Both the position numbers and the translations under genes were made by a program. From positions 248,001 through 312,000 of the forward strand of contig BPQB01000028.1 in assembly GCA_019973155.2 (NCBI GenBank): a DNA stretch of 64,000 nt. The letters run 5' to 3'. This document shows positions 22,924 to 34,577 of this stretch, in pieces. This DNA is from Phanerochaete sordida. Lineage: Eukaryota > Basidiomycota > Agaricomycetes > Polyporales > Phanerochaetaceae. The number at the start of each line of letters is the position of its first letter. The stretch's first letter is position 1. The notes under the pieces were generated by a model. It had not been told where the DNA came from. It saw nothing but the letters and a program-made list of their open reading frames with translations, and did not search any database.

Positions 22924-24341
22924 TCAGGCACTGACAGCACGCTTTCCCTCGTCTTGCCCCGCAAGCCATTTATCTATGTCAGGGAAGGGTACCTATGTGC
23001 ACATACTGGGTCAGCATGTACCATAAGGATATAACGGAATAGTACGCACATTCGCGGGCGAGACAAGCGTGTCGACCCATTCCACAAGGGCGACGGTGCA
23101 CTCATGCACGTCGAGCTTCATCTCTTCGCGGCAGCACGCGCACGACATGCGACAGAACTCCCGGAGCTCCGGACACTCCACGACAGTTCGCGAAGTGGGG
23201 TACGCCAGAAGGTGTGTCTGTAGCTGGCAAAGCGCTGCGACGAAGGCACGCTGAGCCATGACGGTCGTGCCGTCGCCAAGCGAGACCTGCACGCGCTCCG
23301 ACTCCGCGCTGTGTGGACAGCAGAAGTACGCGGCATCCGTGTGCGACGTGTCGAGGAAGAAAATCGTCCAGGACTCGCCGTCGGCGCCGGGGGCAACGAC
23401 GCGGTCCGCGAGCTGGTCCGCGAGTGCGCTCCGGTACGTGTCGCGGAACGCAGCGAAAGCGTTGCGCGCGAGGACGGCCTCTTCCGTGTCTGCCACGCCG
23501 TCGATCGGCATCCAGGGATCCTGCACAGTCGTCGGCGAGTAGCTGAGGCGGCAGCACGCGGGGAGGAGGCCCTTCCAGCCGAGGAGCCAGCTGTGGACGA
23601 ACCAGCGGAGCGGGTCGGACGCAGCGTGTTCCTGGACCGCCTTCGCGACGAATTCCGCGACGGCGGTGAGCGCGCAGCGCGTCGCAAGACGTGCGAGCAC
23701 CAGAAGCGTGCGTTCGTCGGGCGTCGCGAGGCGGGGCGGCACGCCGGCCGTGGCTGCGGCGCAGATGTCGAGGGCGAGCCGGATGTGCACGCTGAGACAG
23801 TCGTCGAGGACGATGACGCGCCGGCCGGCAGAGCTGTTGTGCGCAAGACAGAAACAGCGAGATGAGATAGCGGCGCCGGGTGCGCTGCAGGTGTACTCTT
23901 CATGCACAAGCCAGTCCCAGACCGGAGAGGCGGCAGAGGCGAGACCGATAGGAACCCAGAACTCTTCGTCGCAGTGCCCGTGGACATTGTCGGAGAGGCC
24001 GCCAGGACGCAAGACCACGGAGGGGAGCACGATATCGGACCATGGGTGCTTTGCCATGCGGAACGTAGGGGCTGCGGGAGAAGTCGCTGAGCGTGGAGGC
24101 AAGGGGCGCTGCAAGGAATCTGACAGCGTTGGAATTGGGACGGTCTTGGAACGAGCTGTACGAAAGGTTGCAAGGTCTGCAAGGCATAAAAATCGAAGAC
24201 AGACATACGTGGAAGCGTCACATCGAGCACAGGAGGGTCTAAGCTCGGATTGAGCAAATCCTCGATATCCATCATCACTGCCGCCGTCATACGCTGTTTG
24301 GAGCGTGTTCCAGAGGTCGGTCCGGGTATCGCCTGAGACAT
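22924..24341 (-). CDS. Diverged BTB/POZ-like protein, paralogue A
   Basis: Read from ATG 24341 (MSQAIPGPTSG, MDIEDLLNPSLDPPVLDV), spliced by a 53-nt intron near 24210-24158 (GTATGT...TACAG) into SKTVPIPTLSDSL. The core has BTB-like order: HPWSDIVLPSVVLRPGG, FWVPIGLASAASPVWDWL, RVIVLDDCLSVHIRLAL, then helices ending ...DPLRWFVHSWLLGWKG. A Cys-rich C-terminal part follows (RMSCACCREEM). The last exon is small: SPAN is joined by a GTGCGT...CTGAC...CATAG intron to VPFPDIDKWLAGQDEGKR, stop at 22924. An open frame extends to ATG 24522 but ignores the first intron. The same architecture and the same VPFP start of the last exon occur in the gene at 26607-28054. The BTB call is by pattern only. Confidence 0.65.
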
Positions 24342-24851
24342 GGAGGACCAGCCAGCAATGATGCAGAAGTGACGGGGCAGCGAGAAAGGAGACAAGACTA
24401 CAGTCGACGTCGTAGTACGAGAAGAAGAGCTGGACGCGCGACGCGCAGGACACCGCGGACGCGACAGACGCCGACGGCCAAGTTGAACTGTCTGAGGCCC
24501 AATCGCGTGCCAGGCTCAGCATTCAGGTCATGTTGGTAGAGAAACAGACATTTTATTTCAGGAGGTAGAAGCTATCAACTACATAAGCTGCGAGCAGTCG
24601 CATACATTTACAATCACAAGGGCGCGTGTTGGTTTCCCTCTCAGGCTGTGAACGCCACGAGAGGTACTTATCCCGGAGACCACGAAAAGGTCTGCGCCCG
24701 TACTCCGGGAAAAGGGCAGCCCAAGTGGACTGCAGAAGAAACAGAAAAGGGGGAACATGTCCCAGAGATTGACAAAAGTAAAGCAAGAGCCAGAGTCAAG
24801 AGCTTTGGGCCGCAGTCTTTGTCGCCGGCGGGGGAGTGGGGAAGCAGAGAG

Positions 24852-25077
24852 GTCGCCAGCAGAGCAAGAGAAGCAGAACGTCGCCGACCTAGCAAGAGAA
24901 GCAAAACGTCGCAGACCTAGCACAAGAATCATAGAACGTCGCCAGCCCAGCAAGAGAGGCGAGATGTCGTCGGCAAAAGAGGTGATGCAAGATGTCGCCG
25001 GCGTAGCAAGAGATGAGGAACGTCGCCAGCCTAGCAAGACAAACAGAACATCGTCCAAGAGCAAGCGTCGAGCAAGA
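24852..25077. repeat. 28-bp degenerate minisatellite, about 8 units
   Basis: Units start at 24852, 24880, 24908, 24938, 24966, 24994, 25022 and 25050: spacing 28 throughout except one 30. A unit reads roughly gtcgccagcc tagcaagaga with a variable agcagaac tail. Because 28 is not a multiple of three, it is unlikely to be coding. There are no unique spacers, so it is not a CRISPR-like array. Confidence 0.85.
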
Positions 25078-25349
25078 TGGTGGATGGCAGCAAAGAACTA
25101 TGTCGGAAGCGTGCGTTGTGCGGATGACCGTGACGGTGAGGAGCAGAGGACCAAGATGGCACGAAGCAGCGACGAGGCACGAGAGAGGCTCTTCGAGATC
25201 AGGGAGAACGTCGCCGGAGACAGAGGTAGCAGAGCAGGTGACGGCGGCGGGGAGCGGTCGAGCGCAGGCAGAGGCGGTGGCGAGAGGCAAGCAGGGCCTG
25301 GAGAGGTTGGTCGCCCCCGTCCGATATTTAAAGCCCTCGCGGCTGACGC

Positions 25350-25392
25350 GTCACGTTTCCTTGTTGAACGCGAATAAACAAGGAAACGTGAC
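25350..25392. repeat. Perfect 16-bp inverted repeat (hairpin)
   Basis: GTCACGTTTCCTTGTT at 25350-25365 and its exact reverse complement at 25377-25392 flank an 11-base loop. A TATTTAAA sequence at 25325 lies about 25 bases before the first arm, so the hairpin would be at or near the 5' end of any transcript from it. Confidence 0.8.
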
Positions 25393-26606
25393 CAGGCGGC
25401 GGCGGGGGATCGACGCGACTGCGATCGACTCTCCGAAGACATCCAAAGTTGGGCTGCTCGCTGGGTAGTCGGCGGCGGCGCTGTCCGCGAGCGAAGGCAG
25501 CCTGCTTCCGTCTACGCCAGCGGAACGCCGCTGCTTAGCACAGTCATGGGTAATAGCATTACGACACGTACGAGTGAAGCTGCCAGGGCGAGCCGACGAG
25601 TCTTGCTCAGGCCGAGCGACGTGGTGCAGCGCATCTCGATCGTCGAAGCCGACGCCCGATCGGGTGGCCGTGAGTCGGGGGCGGGCCGCCCCGACTGCCG
25701 CTGCCGATTCTGGCATGCGTTGTGCACGAGTTTTCGAGGGTCTGGACTGCATATATGCGGTCAGAACGTGCCCAGCGTACGGCACGAGGGTATCGAGAGC
25801 CAGACTTCATTGGCATGATGAGAGTAGGAATGTGCGGCGGCAGGCAGCGGAATCAAATCTTCCTCCGTTCTCTGCGCCACAAAGCGGGCGGTTATATGCT
25901 AGGAATCATTCGACAACGCTTCAGTCGACGAGCGACTGAATACATCTGCGACCTTTCTGAGTTTTCCTTCTCAGTTATCAAGTAAGTACGACGCTGGAAC
26001 TAGACGAAGTGCTCACATCACAATTGTGAGACCGCACGGCTTAGCGAGCATGGTACTCCGTACCCTCAGGCTGAACTCGCAGTCTAGGCAAGCGTGGGGT
26101 GCTCTGCTCGACATGAGCCTACGCCATGGTCGAAGGAGAGTGCAAGAAGCATAGGCGCCCACTCGAATTGTCGGGATGACCAAATTAGGATCTCCGACAT
26201 TTGCCTCGACGCGAACGTCTGGCGCGGTGCCCGTGAAAAAGTGATGCTGCCGATATCATAGCTTAGGCAATTCGAGGGATATGTTAGATAGCTAACCACT
26301 CCATGCCTTCTGTGGATCGTGGCCATCTCTTATGGGGAAACGCAAGCTGGATGATACCGGCAGTTTGAACGAGGGGGACTCGTGACGTCGCGACTCACGA
26401 TGCGAAAACAGGCCCGCAGTAGCATGCAGGTACCCTCTCTTTGCGAGGCAGAATATACTATGGATCAGTCGTAGAGCACTCCGAGGTCAATCTCCGAGGA
26501 TAGAAAACACCGGGACAATTGATTTTGGCAGGAGTAGACGAAGGACAAGGTGGGTATCGCGGAAGGTTGCCGAACAGGTCATCGCAGAGGCAAAAAAACG
26601 AAACCT

Positions 26607-28054
26607 CTACAGCCACATCCTTGGTACTGAGATCAATGGGTGAGCTTCGGTCTCGGCGCTAGGAAGATCTGGGAGCGGGCTATGTGGGATGACGAGATGA
26701 TTTGGGAACGGGACCTATGACAAGCACGTTCGAGGATTTAGACGGGCCAAATGGACCTTACAAGCTGAATACGCACCTGCGATAGAACATCTTCCACAAG
26801 CTGCCCTATGTCTGACGTGTATCGCTCCGTCTCCACTAGCGCCTTGCCCTTGCAGAGGCCGCACGCGTCCGCCGCGAAGTCGTACAGAATGGAGCACGTC
26901 TTGAGCGTCGCAAGCGAGGGGTATTCGATCAAGTGTTCCTGGAGAGCCACTAGCGCGTGTATGAACCACCGGCGAACTCTGCCCTGGCTGTCGTCCGCAA
27001 AGAACACGTTGTAGGTCTCCTCGTACGGACGCGTGCCGTGCGGGCACGCAGACGCGACTGCGTCTCGCGCGGGCGGTCGTAGCCAAGGGAGGTAGAACGC
27101 GCCGCGGTCGTCGCAACGCTTGTAGAGGACGAGGTTGAAGCGCAACGCGTGGGAGCAGGCGCCGGAGTATGCATCCGCAGCGCTCTTCCACGGCGGTACC
27201 TCTCCAGGCGACTTCGCGTCGAGTCGCCGCACGGCGAGTGTGTGCTGCTGCTGGAGGCATGCTGCGAGTCCGTCCCACCAGCTCCGCTTCCAGCACTCGC
27301 GCTGCCACCAGTACGAGTCGCGCCAGGGCCTCGTTCGCAAGAAGTCGAGCAGGAGGTTAAGTGCAGGCTGGACATGTTGGGAGAGCGCGACCTCGAGAAC
27401 TGCGAAGATACTGGCATTGTCCATCTTCGCAAAGTTGGGGTTGCTCGCCGTCTGCGCGAGGCAGTAGCTGAGAACGGCTTCCAGGGTCTGCGCTGAGCAG
27501 TTTTCGACCGTGATAGTGACGCTGGGATGGTGGTTTGAGACTGGCCTCGGTTGTCGCCCAGTACCCTTGCCTATATCGGTGGTATTGGGCTCGCCGAAGC
27601 CGAGCATTGCAAGTGACCCCAGATTCAAGGTGATAGGCCGAGACCCGTAGATCGCAGAAGCCCAGAGTGGGGAGGCACGAGCAGCGAGGTCGCCAGAAAT
27701 ACAGAAGCGGGTGACGCCAGGATCCTGCGAGCTTTCAGGCGGTGACGACTCGATGTAGACACAGGGGCGTAGGAACGGATTGTTCCAAGGCCACGGTGCA
27801 AGTTTCAGCTCTGGAGGGTTACACGCCGTTCGAGAGAGACTGCTGGCGGTAGATGCGTAGGTGCCTGAATGGACCCGTCCGGCAATCGGGTAGCTAGTTC
27901 TGTGGTCGACGCGAGCAGGTTCTCGCGATGTCGCAGAATATAGAGCTGTATGTTGCGAGCGAGTGAGGACAGAGAGTTGAACGCGAGGGGTTTGTCGTAG
28001 ATCTGTAGCGTTATGCGCCACGTCGGTTATAGCTGATGCTGAATTCGCTTCCAT
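26607..28054 (-). CDS. Diverged BTB/POZ-like protein, paralogue B
   Basis: Starts at ATG 28054 (MEANSASAITDVAHN). After about 100 Ser/Thr-rich residues comes the core: PFLRPCVYIESSPPESSQ, RFCISGDLAARASPLWAS, SVTITVENCSAQTLEAVLSY, then ISGD-type helices and WWQRECWKRSWWDGLAACLQ. A Cys-containing C-terminal part follows (ACGLCKGKALVE). A frame runs to 26738, but a GTGCGT...CATAG intron joins DVLSQ to VPFPNHLVIPHS, ending at 26607, and the VPFP start matches paralogue A. Both genes share order, size and last intron, so they are tandem duplicates, strongly diverged. BTB-like folds mediate protein contacts, often with Cul3 ligases; no such partner is shown. Confidence 0.65.
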
Positions 28055-28751
28055 GTTAAGACTATGGTGCAAGGATGCTGATAGCACAGGCTACAGGTCG
28101 AAAGGGCGTCGCAGAGTCGTAGAGTAACCAAGGACAAGGATGTGTGGCAAACGTATAGCGTCCTTGCAACCGGTGTTGAACCTTTGCAAGACCTCTGGCA
28201 CAGAGCCTGTCGGAAACAGCCGGAGGCTCCGTCAACAAGGCAATCGACCTGCTGGAAGAAGAGCACATTACCAATCGCCACAAGAAATATAAGCGACTCG
28301 CAGGAACTCTTAAACATAAGCCAAAGTCTGTATCCTATCAGTATGCTCAGTCCTCGGACGAGCTAGAATTGAGTGTTCAAGGCAATCCCGGCAGCCTCTC
28401 CTAAAACCAGTAAACTCATGCAGACTCACCAGCGACCTCACCACAGGCTAAGAGCTCTGCGATAAGACATTCAAGGGAGATCATCTCGTGCTATTTCGGG
28501 CTAGATCTTGCCGTGGGTGAGACTGGGTGCTCGAAGGAAAGATGCTCGAAATCAAGGCCCTTCAGAAGAGCGTGACACGCCACGCGCAAGCTGCGAGTCA
28601 CCGTGCGTGATCATTTGTCACGAACTGTTACGAGCTGTTACGCGTTATGGGCGTCTCGCCCGCCGACGTCAACATCCGCAAGCGTCGCAGCCTCCGACGT
28701 TTCCTCTGTCCATCTTCTGCTCTCCTTGCGAGGCTCGCCATTTGTAACATT
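28055..28751. other. Intergenic divergent region
   Basis: It lies between the divergent BTB-like and Vps3844 genes. No TATA box, repeat or RNA gene was recognised. In-frame codons upstream of 28752 could extend the next protein but would bury its signal peptide. Confidence 0.3.
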
Positions 28752-29981
28752 ATGAGGGCCGCCAATGCAGCCCTGTGGGCTCTATGCCTCATCAGCCCCG
28801 CATACGCAGTTTCGGTCTACCTGCATCCCCAGCCAGCTGCGCCTGTCCCCGCGGAACTCGACGCGAGACACGCGAGTCTTGTCCTCGCAAAGCACTTTGG
28901 ATTGGAGAGGTTTGAGAACCTAGGGAATGGAGATGGGCTGTGGGACGGCGCGTTGCAGGAACAGGAGGCCGTCGTTGGAAGTGCGCCCAGGGATGCGCTG
29001 CTCATAACATTGAGCGATGAGGATGCGCAAGGTGTGTCCTGCAGCGTGTCATACAGAACAATGCCATTAACCCCTGTCATACTCGCAGCTATTCTGCCAG
29101 CCGACGTGAAAGCAACCTTTAAACTGCCAAGTCCACCAACGGATACGCTCTTCCCGCTCGTCCAGACGTACGTGCACCGCGCCTCAGAGCTCTATACCAA
29201 CGTCTTCCCGTCATACTATGCTCCCTCATCGGACACGAGGGCACGCCTCCTCGACATTTTCTCCGCACCCACAGAAGCGAACCGCGCCTTCGTCTCATCC
29301 GTGTCCTACCTTGTCGACTACCTCGATGCCAAGCCCGCTAGCGCGTCCGCCTACGACAGCTTTGCCGCCTTTGAACTTACAGGCCTTCAAGCCGTCGCAG
29401 CCGAGTACGGTACCGACTCGGAGGCACACCAGACCGCGCTCAAGACCCTCCAGGCGGCGGTCGCCAGCGCGCTGGCGCGACAGGACCTCGCGCTTGCGCT
29501 CCTGACGTTCTCGCCCAGCCAGCTCGCGAAGCGCGCCGACGACCCGCAGTCGCCTATGGCCCCTCCAGCTGCGCCGCCCGTCGCGCCCATCAGCGCAGTG
29601 TCGACCTGCTTTACGAGCTCCGACGCGTGCGGGAACGCGACCGACAGCTGCAGCGGCCGCGGCGAGTGCGTCGCCGCGACGAAGCTCGGCAAGACGTGCT
29701 ACGTGTGCGCCTGCGCCGCGACCATCAACGAGAAGGGACGCACGGAGGAGTGGGCTGGTGAGGCATGTGAGCGGAAGGACGTCAGCGGGTGAGTCGCTTG
29801 GATGCCTGTAATTGGACGACACTGACGAGATGCTACCAGCCCGTTCGTCCTCATCGGAGGAACTGTCATCGCGTTGATTCTCCTTATTGGCGGCTCCATC
29901 GGCCTGCTATCTGCAGTGGGCTCCCAGGAACTCCCCAGCACGCTCACCGGAGCCGTCGCTGTCGGGCACAAGAGGGAGTAA
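28752..29981 (+). CDS. Vps3844-domain type I membrane protein
   Basis: The start at 28752 gives a signal peptide (MRAANAALWALCLISPAYA) followed by a luminal region with a helical middle part. The C-terminal half holds the Cys-rich Vps3844 module: CFTSSDACGNATDSCSGRG, C-x-C pairs CYVCACA, then EEWAGEACERKDVSG. An intron joins this to a membrane segment PFVLIGGTVIALILLIGG and a short tail ending GHKRE at 29981. A 57-nt in-frame intron (29032-29088, GTGTGT...CTCGCAG) interrupts the luminal part. The family is fungal, named for a vacuolar sorting phenotype, and placed in the ER/secretory pathway. About 375 residues. Confident domain call, molecular role unknown. Confidence 0.87.
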
Positions 29982-31003
29982 GCGTCGGTATATGCTTCCC
30001 GCTATAACATACTCGCATACATGGACTGTCAAAGCAATTGATCCGACGATTTCTTCATACCCCTTGCAATTGATTTGGTGCGACATCCGTCTTGCAATGT
30101 AGCCTCTCCTGAGTGAGTTTTCTGTCGGGCTCGACTCGCGCTTGTTCCTGACGACGGCGTTGTATCCAGCGTGAGTGCGACCCAGCGTGAGTGCGACCTT
30201 GTCTTGACCGCACTACGCCCAGAGATAGAACCGTTGCCGCGAGCCGCGCCATTGCAATCCTAGGTATGATGCCCTGTTTCGAGGCAGCCAACCCTGGACA
30301 CCCTGAGCCATCATATATCACGGCTTTGGCGCAATCCCGCCACGCCGCACTTCGCCTCCAAGAACAAAGCAACGCTAAACGCAGATCCGCACATTCGCGT
30401 GTGATGCGCAGGGTCTCGCAGCGGCCGCCCTTGTCGCCTCGCGACTACTCGTCCCCGCGTGCCTGACCGCCGCCTCGCGGCGCAACACGCGCGGCGCCGC
30501 TGAGACGCGGAGTGCACCCTTGCACTCCACTTGGGCCGCCGCGCGCATTTGTCGCCAGGAACGCCGCGTGCGGGGCTGCCGGCATCATGCGCATTTGTCG
30601 CGCGGCCCTGAGGCAAGCCCTGAGGGCGCGAGGCCTGAGCCGCTGCGTTCGGTGCCGCGCTGCCAGGGCCCTGCGCGGACGATGGGTCCCGCACGGCTAA
30701 TCCCTGCACGCTCAGCGCCGCACGGCGAGGGCCGACAGCGCTCGCGTCGTGTGGGGCAGACAAGGATCCGGCTCGCTGGGCTGTGTGGCCTAGGATCGGC
30801 CTTGTTCTGCGGGCCCTGCGGCCGCGTGCGTGGCGTGCGCCCGGTGCGTGCCTCGTCTCATGGTGCACACGCCCTCGCGAGCGATATATAGCGCGGCGCC
30901 GCGCGGTGCGCGTGTGTGCAGCCTCTCACCGTCTCACGCCCGCCGCCGCGTCTGCCAGGCTTCCATTCACCGTTCCCCGTCCCTCGCACCTGACAAGCCA
31001 GCC
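29982..31003. other. Intergenic region, GC-rich before the next gene
   Basis: The first 350 bases are ordinary 3' flank. 30400-30880 is GC-rich, with a 13-bp direct repeat (gcgcatttgtcgc at 30543 and 30589). The TATA box of the following gene lies at 30885. No gene is supported; the 185-residue minus-strand frame at 30311-30868 is compositionally random. Confidence 0.35.
30885..30890 (+). promoter_or_regulatory. TATA box of the gene at 31004
   Basis: TATATA lies 119 bases before ATG 31004, leaving a leader of roughly 90 bases that is pyrimidine-rich (ccgtctcacgcc...). Confidence 0.5.
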
Positions 31004-31608
31004 ATGCGCATCGGCCTCCCGTTCCGCTCGGCGCCCTCAACGGAATTCACGCAGCCACACCTCGACGGGCTACAGTACGTCTGGAAGCGCGTCGCCGAGC
31101 ACGTCGTCGACCGCGGCGACACGTACAAGCGCGAGGGGTTCAACGGCATGCATGACGAGAGCAGGGTCATCGACGCTGATCGATATGCGGACCTCCGGGT
31201 CAGCCATGATATGTACGTACCGTTCTATATTTACGAAGATGATTCGCGTGTTGACCTGCCCTTGCGGCTGTCTAGGTTGAGCATGGAGCGCGATGGGCTG
31301 ACGGCAGCCCTCGGCGAGCCGGCGAGCCTCACCGCAGAGCTTGTCTCAAGAGCATACACGTACAAATCGAAAGCAAAAATGCTATACAAAAATGTCTTGG
31401 TATGCACTTTGTCTACAGGTCTGCGTGACCTTGCTCATACCTCCCACAGAAGGCTTTGGAGACTGCGGAAAAGCAGCCCCTTCCCGCGCTGTCGCCACCT
31501 AACGCGCTGGGGCTATTCAGATTCCCGAGCGAGTCGGCGACGTCTGTGACGTTGACAGACTCGTCGGTGTATGGCTCACATCTTGACCTACTGAAATCTC
31601 GATTGTGA
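31004..31608 (+). CDS. Unrecognised 163-residue protein
   Basis: Three exons (31004-31212, 31276-31399, 31450-31608) keep one frame through two introns (GTACGT...TCTAG and GTATGC...CACAG), good evidence for a real gene. The protein starts MRIGLPFRSAPSTEF, is charged in the middle (VWKRVAEHVVDRGDTYKREG) and ends with AEKQPLPALSPPNALGLF and SHLDLLKSRL. No signal peptide, membrane segment or known motif is seen. A canonical TATA box upstream suggests regulated rather than housekeeping expression. Confidence 0.65.
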
Positions 31609-32249
31609 ACTCCATGCTCAAGCCGTTTATTTCTTGCAAGAGCTCAGCCTGTCTATAGCATAAACACCGTGGAACTAATCGTGTACATGTATCGTTATTT
31701 ATTGTGTCAAGGACATCGTGATGATCTTTCAATCTAAATTACTCTTCACTCCCCCCGCTCTCTCAATTACCGGCGACCCAGCTGCGCCTGCGTTCTCGAA
31801 CATCCTCCTGGCCATGGGGATCGGCAAGGGCGCTCCAGCTCCCAGGGAACCAGTGGCGCCCGACGCCTTTGTCATTCGCCACGGTCTCCTGCGCGGTCTT
31901 CTGCGCTTTGTCTACTCTCGCACGTCTCGAAGAGCTATCGCAGGCCCGGTTTGAGTTGGTGCTGGTGTTCGGGGCGAGCATCGCCCCCGTCGCTCATCGT
32001 CGCGTCGGTAACTAGCTCGCTATCACGCGCCCGTTGTTCTCGGTGTTCACACTCATTCAATGGAGGTCATGCAGGCGTCCTGGCGACGGTATTGTGTTAT
32101 CAACAACATCGTATCCACCATGTCTCCAAAGCTATCAGAGCTAGTTGAACAAGGCAAGATGCGGGTATATACGTTGCATCGCTCTTGGTCGCCTCCCAGG
32201 CCAACACCGGACCTCACACTACCTACTCTCAAGCGAACTCGAAACACAT
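31609..32249. other. Intergenic region
   Basis: It holds the 3' flank of the 163-residue gene and the upstream region of the next. A TTTATT-rich 3' end is seen near 31690. No other feature recognised. Confidence 0.3.
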
Positions 32250-34478
32250 ATGCCCCGCCGCAGGGACTCCCTGGCCATGCATGCTGTGGAGAATGTCCTT
32301 CATGACATGGACGTCGTCGCCAGAGCGCCCCGCGCGATAGGCCGTCTCGTCGCTGGGTGGATGCCCACGGGACGCAAAGCGTTTCCTAGGCTGCGCTCTG
32401 CACTGAGCGACACCCACAAGGCCACGGACAACCCGATGACACCTGTTATGCTGCACAGGGCCGTTTTTGATAATACCAAGGAGTGGTTCGTCAGCCGTGG
32501 AGAGGAGCATCTAAGGTGTGGCGCGTGGGACCTCCTCGAAGGCGAGCGCGGGGGATGCGCGTCGAAGGAAGGTCTGGCGGCTTTAGCGGACATGCACAAA
32601 GAGTGAGTAAGTTTTGTGGGATAAAACTTGACTCTAACAAGTCTACTCCAGAATATCTGCTTCTCGAGACTCATTGATTGCCTTGATGTCTACCTCGACG
32701 CGTCGCTGTTCTCCCGCGATTTTCATGGATGCCTGGCGGTTCAAGCGCGAAGCCGAACGGTTCCATAGGATTGTGAAGGTGTGTCCCAATGGTCATGATG
32801 GGATCATACATTTATAATGCATGTACAGGAAGAGACAAATGTCTGCATTGACCTCGGTACTCGACAGTCTCACGTTTCTGGGACAGCACCCCCAGTGCTA
32901 CGCTGCTGCACAGCGCAAGACGACTCGATCTCTAGCACCCCGCCGCTCATCGACGTGCGCCCCGCATCTCCGATACCTTGGCAACAAGGTGATTCTGACT
33001 GCAGCGACTTCGACGGCTCTTTCGAGGTGAACACGCCGTCCACCTCTGAGTATGGCGAGCCCATTCCCGCGACCGGCGATGGCTTCCTCCAGACCTATTT
33101 CTCACCGGTCAATTCCCCGGTCCGTCTGCCATACCTAGATGCTCTGTATCATCTCGAACGTGCAGTTAAGGAACCCTGTAAGTCATTTGCACAACCGCTG
33201 TTCCAACCACTGATGGGAATACGCCACAGACGATGCATCATCCTATGGCTATGAAGGCTCAGCATTTTTGGTAGATGCCATGTCGACGGACGATCTGTTT
33301 GCCACTTCCGCGGATATTCTCTCCGAGAACTCTCCTACGGTATATCTTCGTGAAAACGAGGACGATGCCGACGACGAACTCCTCGACATGGCGCCTAATA
33401 CGCCAACTGACAGCGACGGTGAGATGGCTCTCTCCATTCTCATGGATCGCGCTGATTGAGTCGTCGTAGATGAGCTTGACCGGGAGCTTCTCACAGCGGA
33501 AATCCAGATCGCCACTCCGGTCTCCAGCCCAGGATTCGATGGAAGCTCATTCAACATCCAGCCTATCCAGCTTCCTACTCTCCCCGCCGGGCTCGCCTTC
33601 GGTGATCCTCATGAATACATAGACAGGACCTTCGACTCCCACGGAGCAGATCGTGCGTCACTCGTCCCAGCTCTCCATATATTTGGATTGACCCTGATTT
33701 TGATAAAGCACGCTGCTACTGGGAAATGCCGCTCAGCCACCTAGCACCTGCCGACGTCGCATATGTCGCAAACACGCTCGCGGCCGAGGGCGTCGACGCC
33801 GCGATCGACCTGCTCGAGCACTTCTCTGACCAAGTACGCGAATGGCTCGCCCTGCGGGAGCCTCAGCCCAAGCTCGTGGCGGAGCCCGAGGCGCTCTCCG
33901 TGACCTCGGAGCTCGTGTCGCCAAGCGACCCTATGGTGGCCCACTCTCCGCGGCGCGCGCTGGCGGGGGCGGTGGGTGACGTGCGCGCTCCGCTCGAGCC
34001 CGAGACGCTGCGCGCTCTCGACCTCCCGGAACCTTCACCCTTCGCCCTCTCGCCCTTTGCCCCGCAGGCACGCACACCAAAGTTTGATGAAACAGAGGCG
34101 GAGGGCGATGCCGTCAGCGAAGACTCGGACTCGGTTATGGCCTGGCCCTACGGCCCAAGTCGCTCCACAACGCTCGAACAGCCTGCCGTTGGACTTGCGC
34201 CTGATGGGCATCTCGGTGACCAATTCGCTGCCATGATGGCTGTGCTTCTTGGCTGTGTTGTGCCTCCTGCGTACAACATGCCTGTACTTCCAGATATCGA
34301 TGCACAGGATATCAGGGACGTGGCGGCGGGCATAGTAGAAGGTGCGAAGCCTCGATCATTTGTGATCCGGAAGTCAGCTCAAGCGGACACGGCGCAGCTG
34401 CCTAGTACGGAAAAGCAGCCAGAACTCGAAGATCACGTCGAAATGGCCGATGACTTTGCGGCTGAATCAGTGCTTTAA
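32250..34478 (+). CDS. Unrecognised large acidic protein, six exons
   Basis: Six exons (32250-32602, 32652-32778, 32829-33177, 33230-33418, 33470-33652, 33709-34478) join in frame to about 656 residues. The N-terminus is basic (MPRRRDSLAMHAVENVL); exon 2 codes a charged helix (AWRFKREAERFHRIVK). The middle is Ser/Pro/Asp-rich (SDCSDFDGSFEVNTPSTSEY, ENEDDADDELLDMAPNTPTD). The C-terminal exon has PADVAYVANTLAAEGVDAAI and a hydrophobic stretch FAAMMAVLLGCVVPPAYN, ending acidic. All five introns have GT-AG ends with plausible branch sites, so the structure is well supported though no domain is recognised. The disordered acidic character would suit a scaffold or regulator. Confidence 0.65.
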
Positions 34479-34577
34479 CGAACTGCGTCTGGATAATTCC
34501 TGTCCTTGAATGGTACATACTTATAGCGCCATACAACGTAGCATCAGCTCATAATAGTATCGCGACGTGGTGTACTG

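Larger units (their letters stand above)
24342..26606. other. Gene-free stretch with repeats between the BTB-like paralogues
   Basis: No coding chain is recognised. The part from about 24650 to 25320 is strongly purine-rich on the plus strand and contains the 28-bp tandem repeat described separately. A TATTTAAA box at 25325 and a perfect hairpin at 25350-25392 follow. The rest, to 26606, is unremarkable. Confidence 0.4.

Noticed and set aside
22924..24522. Start of BTB-like paralogue A at ATG 24522
   Set aside because: That frame reads through a good intron (GTATGT...TACAG); the alternative upstream frame gives a sensible N-terminus from 24341.
24852..25077. 28-base periodic repeat considered as a CRISPR array
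   Set aside because: The units are contiguous without spacers, degenerate, and the genome is eukaryotic.
24757..25377. 206-codon plus-strand frame across the minisatellite
   Set aside because: The repeat unit is 28 bases, not a multiple of three, so no periodic peptide results; composition is biased by purine-rich DNA.
30311..30868. 185-codon minus-strand frame upstream of the gene at 31004
   Set aside because: Ala/Arg-rich shadow in a GC-rich promoter region without domain or conserved motif.
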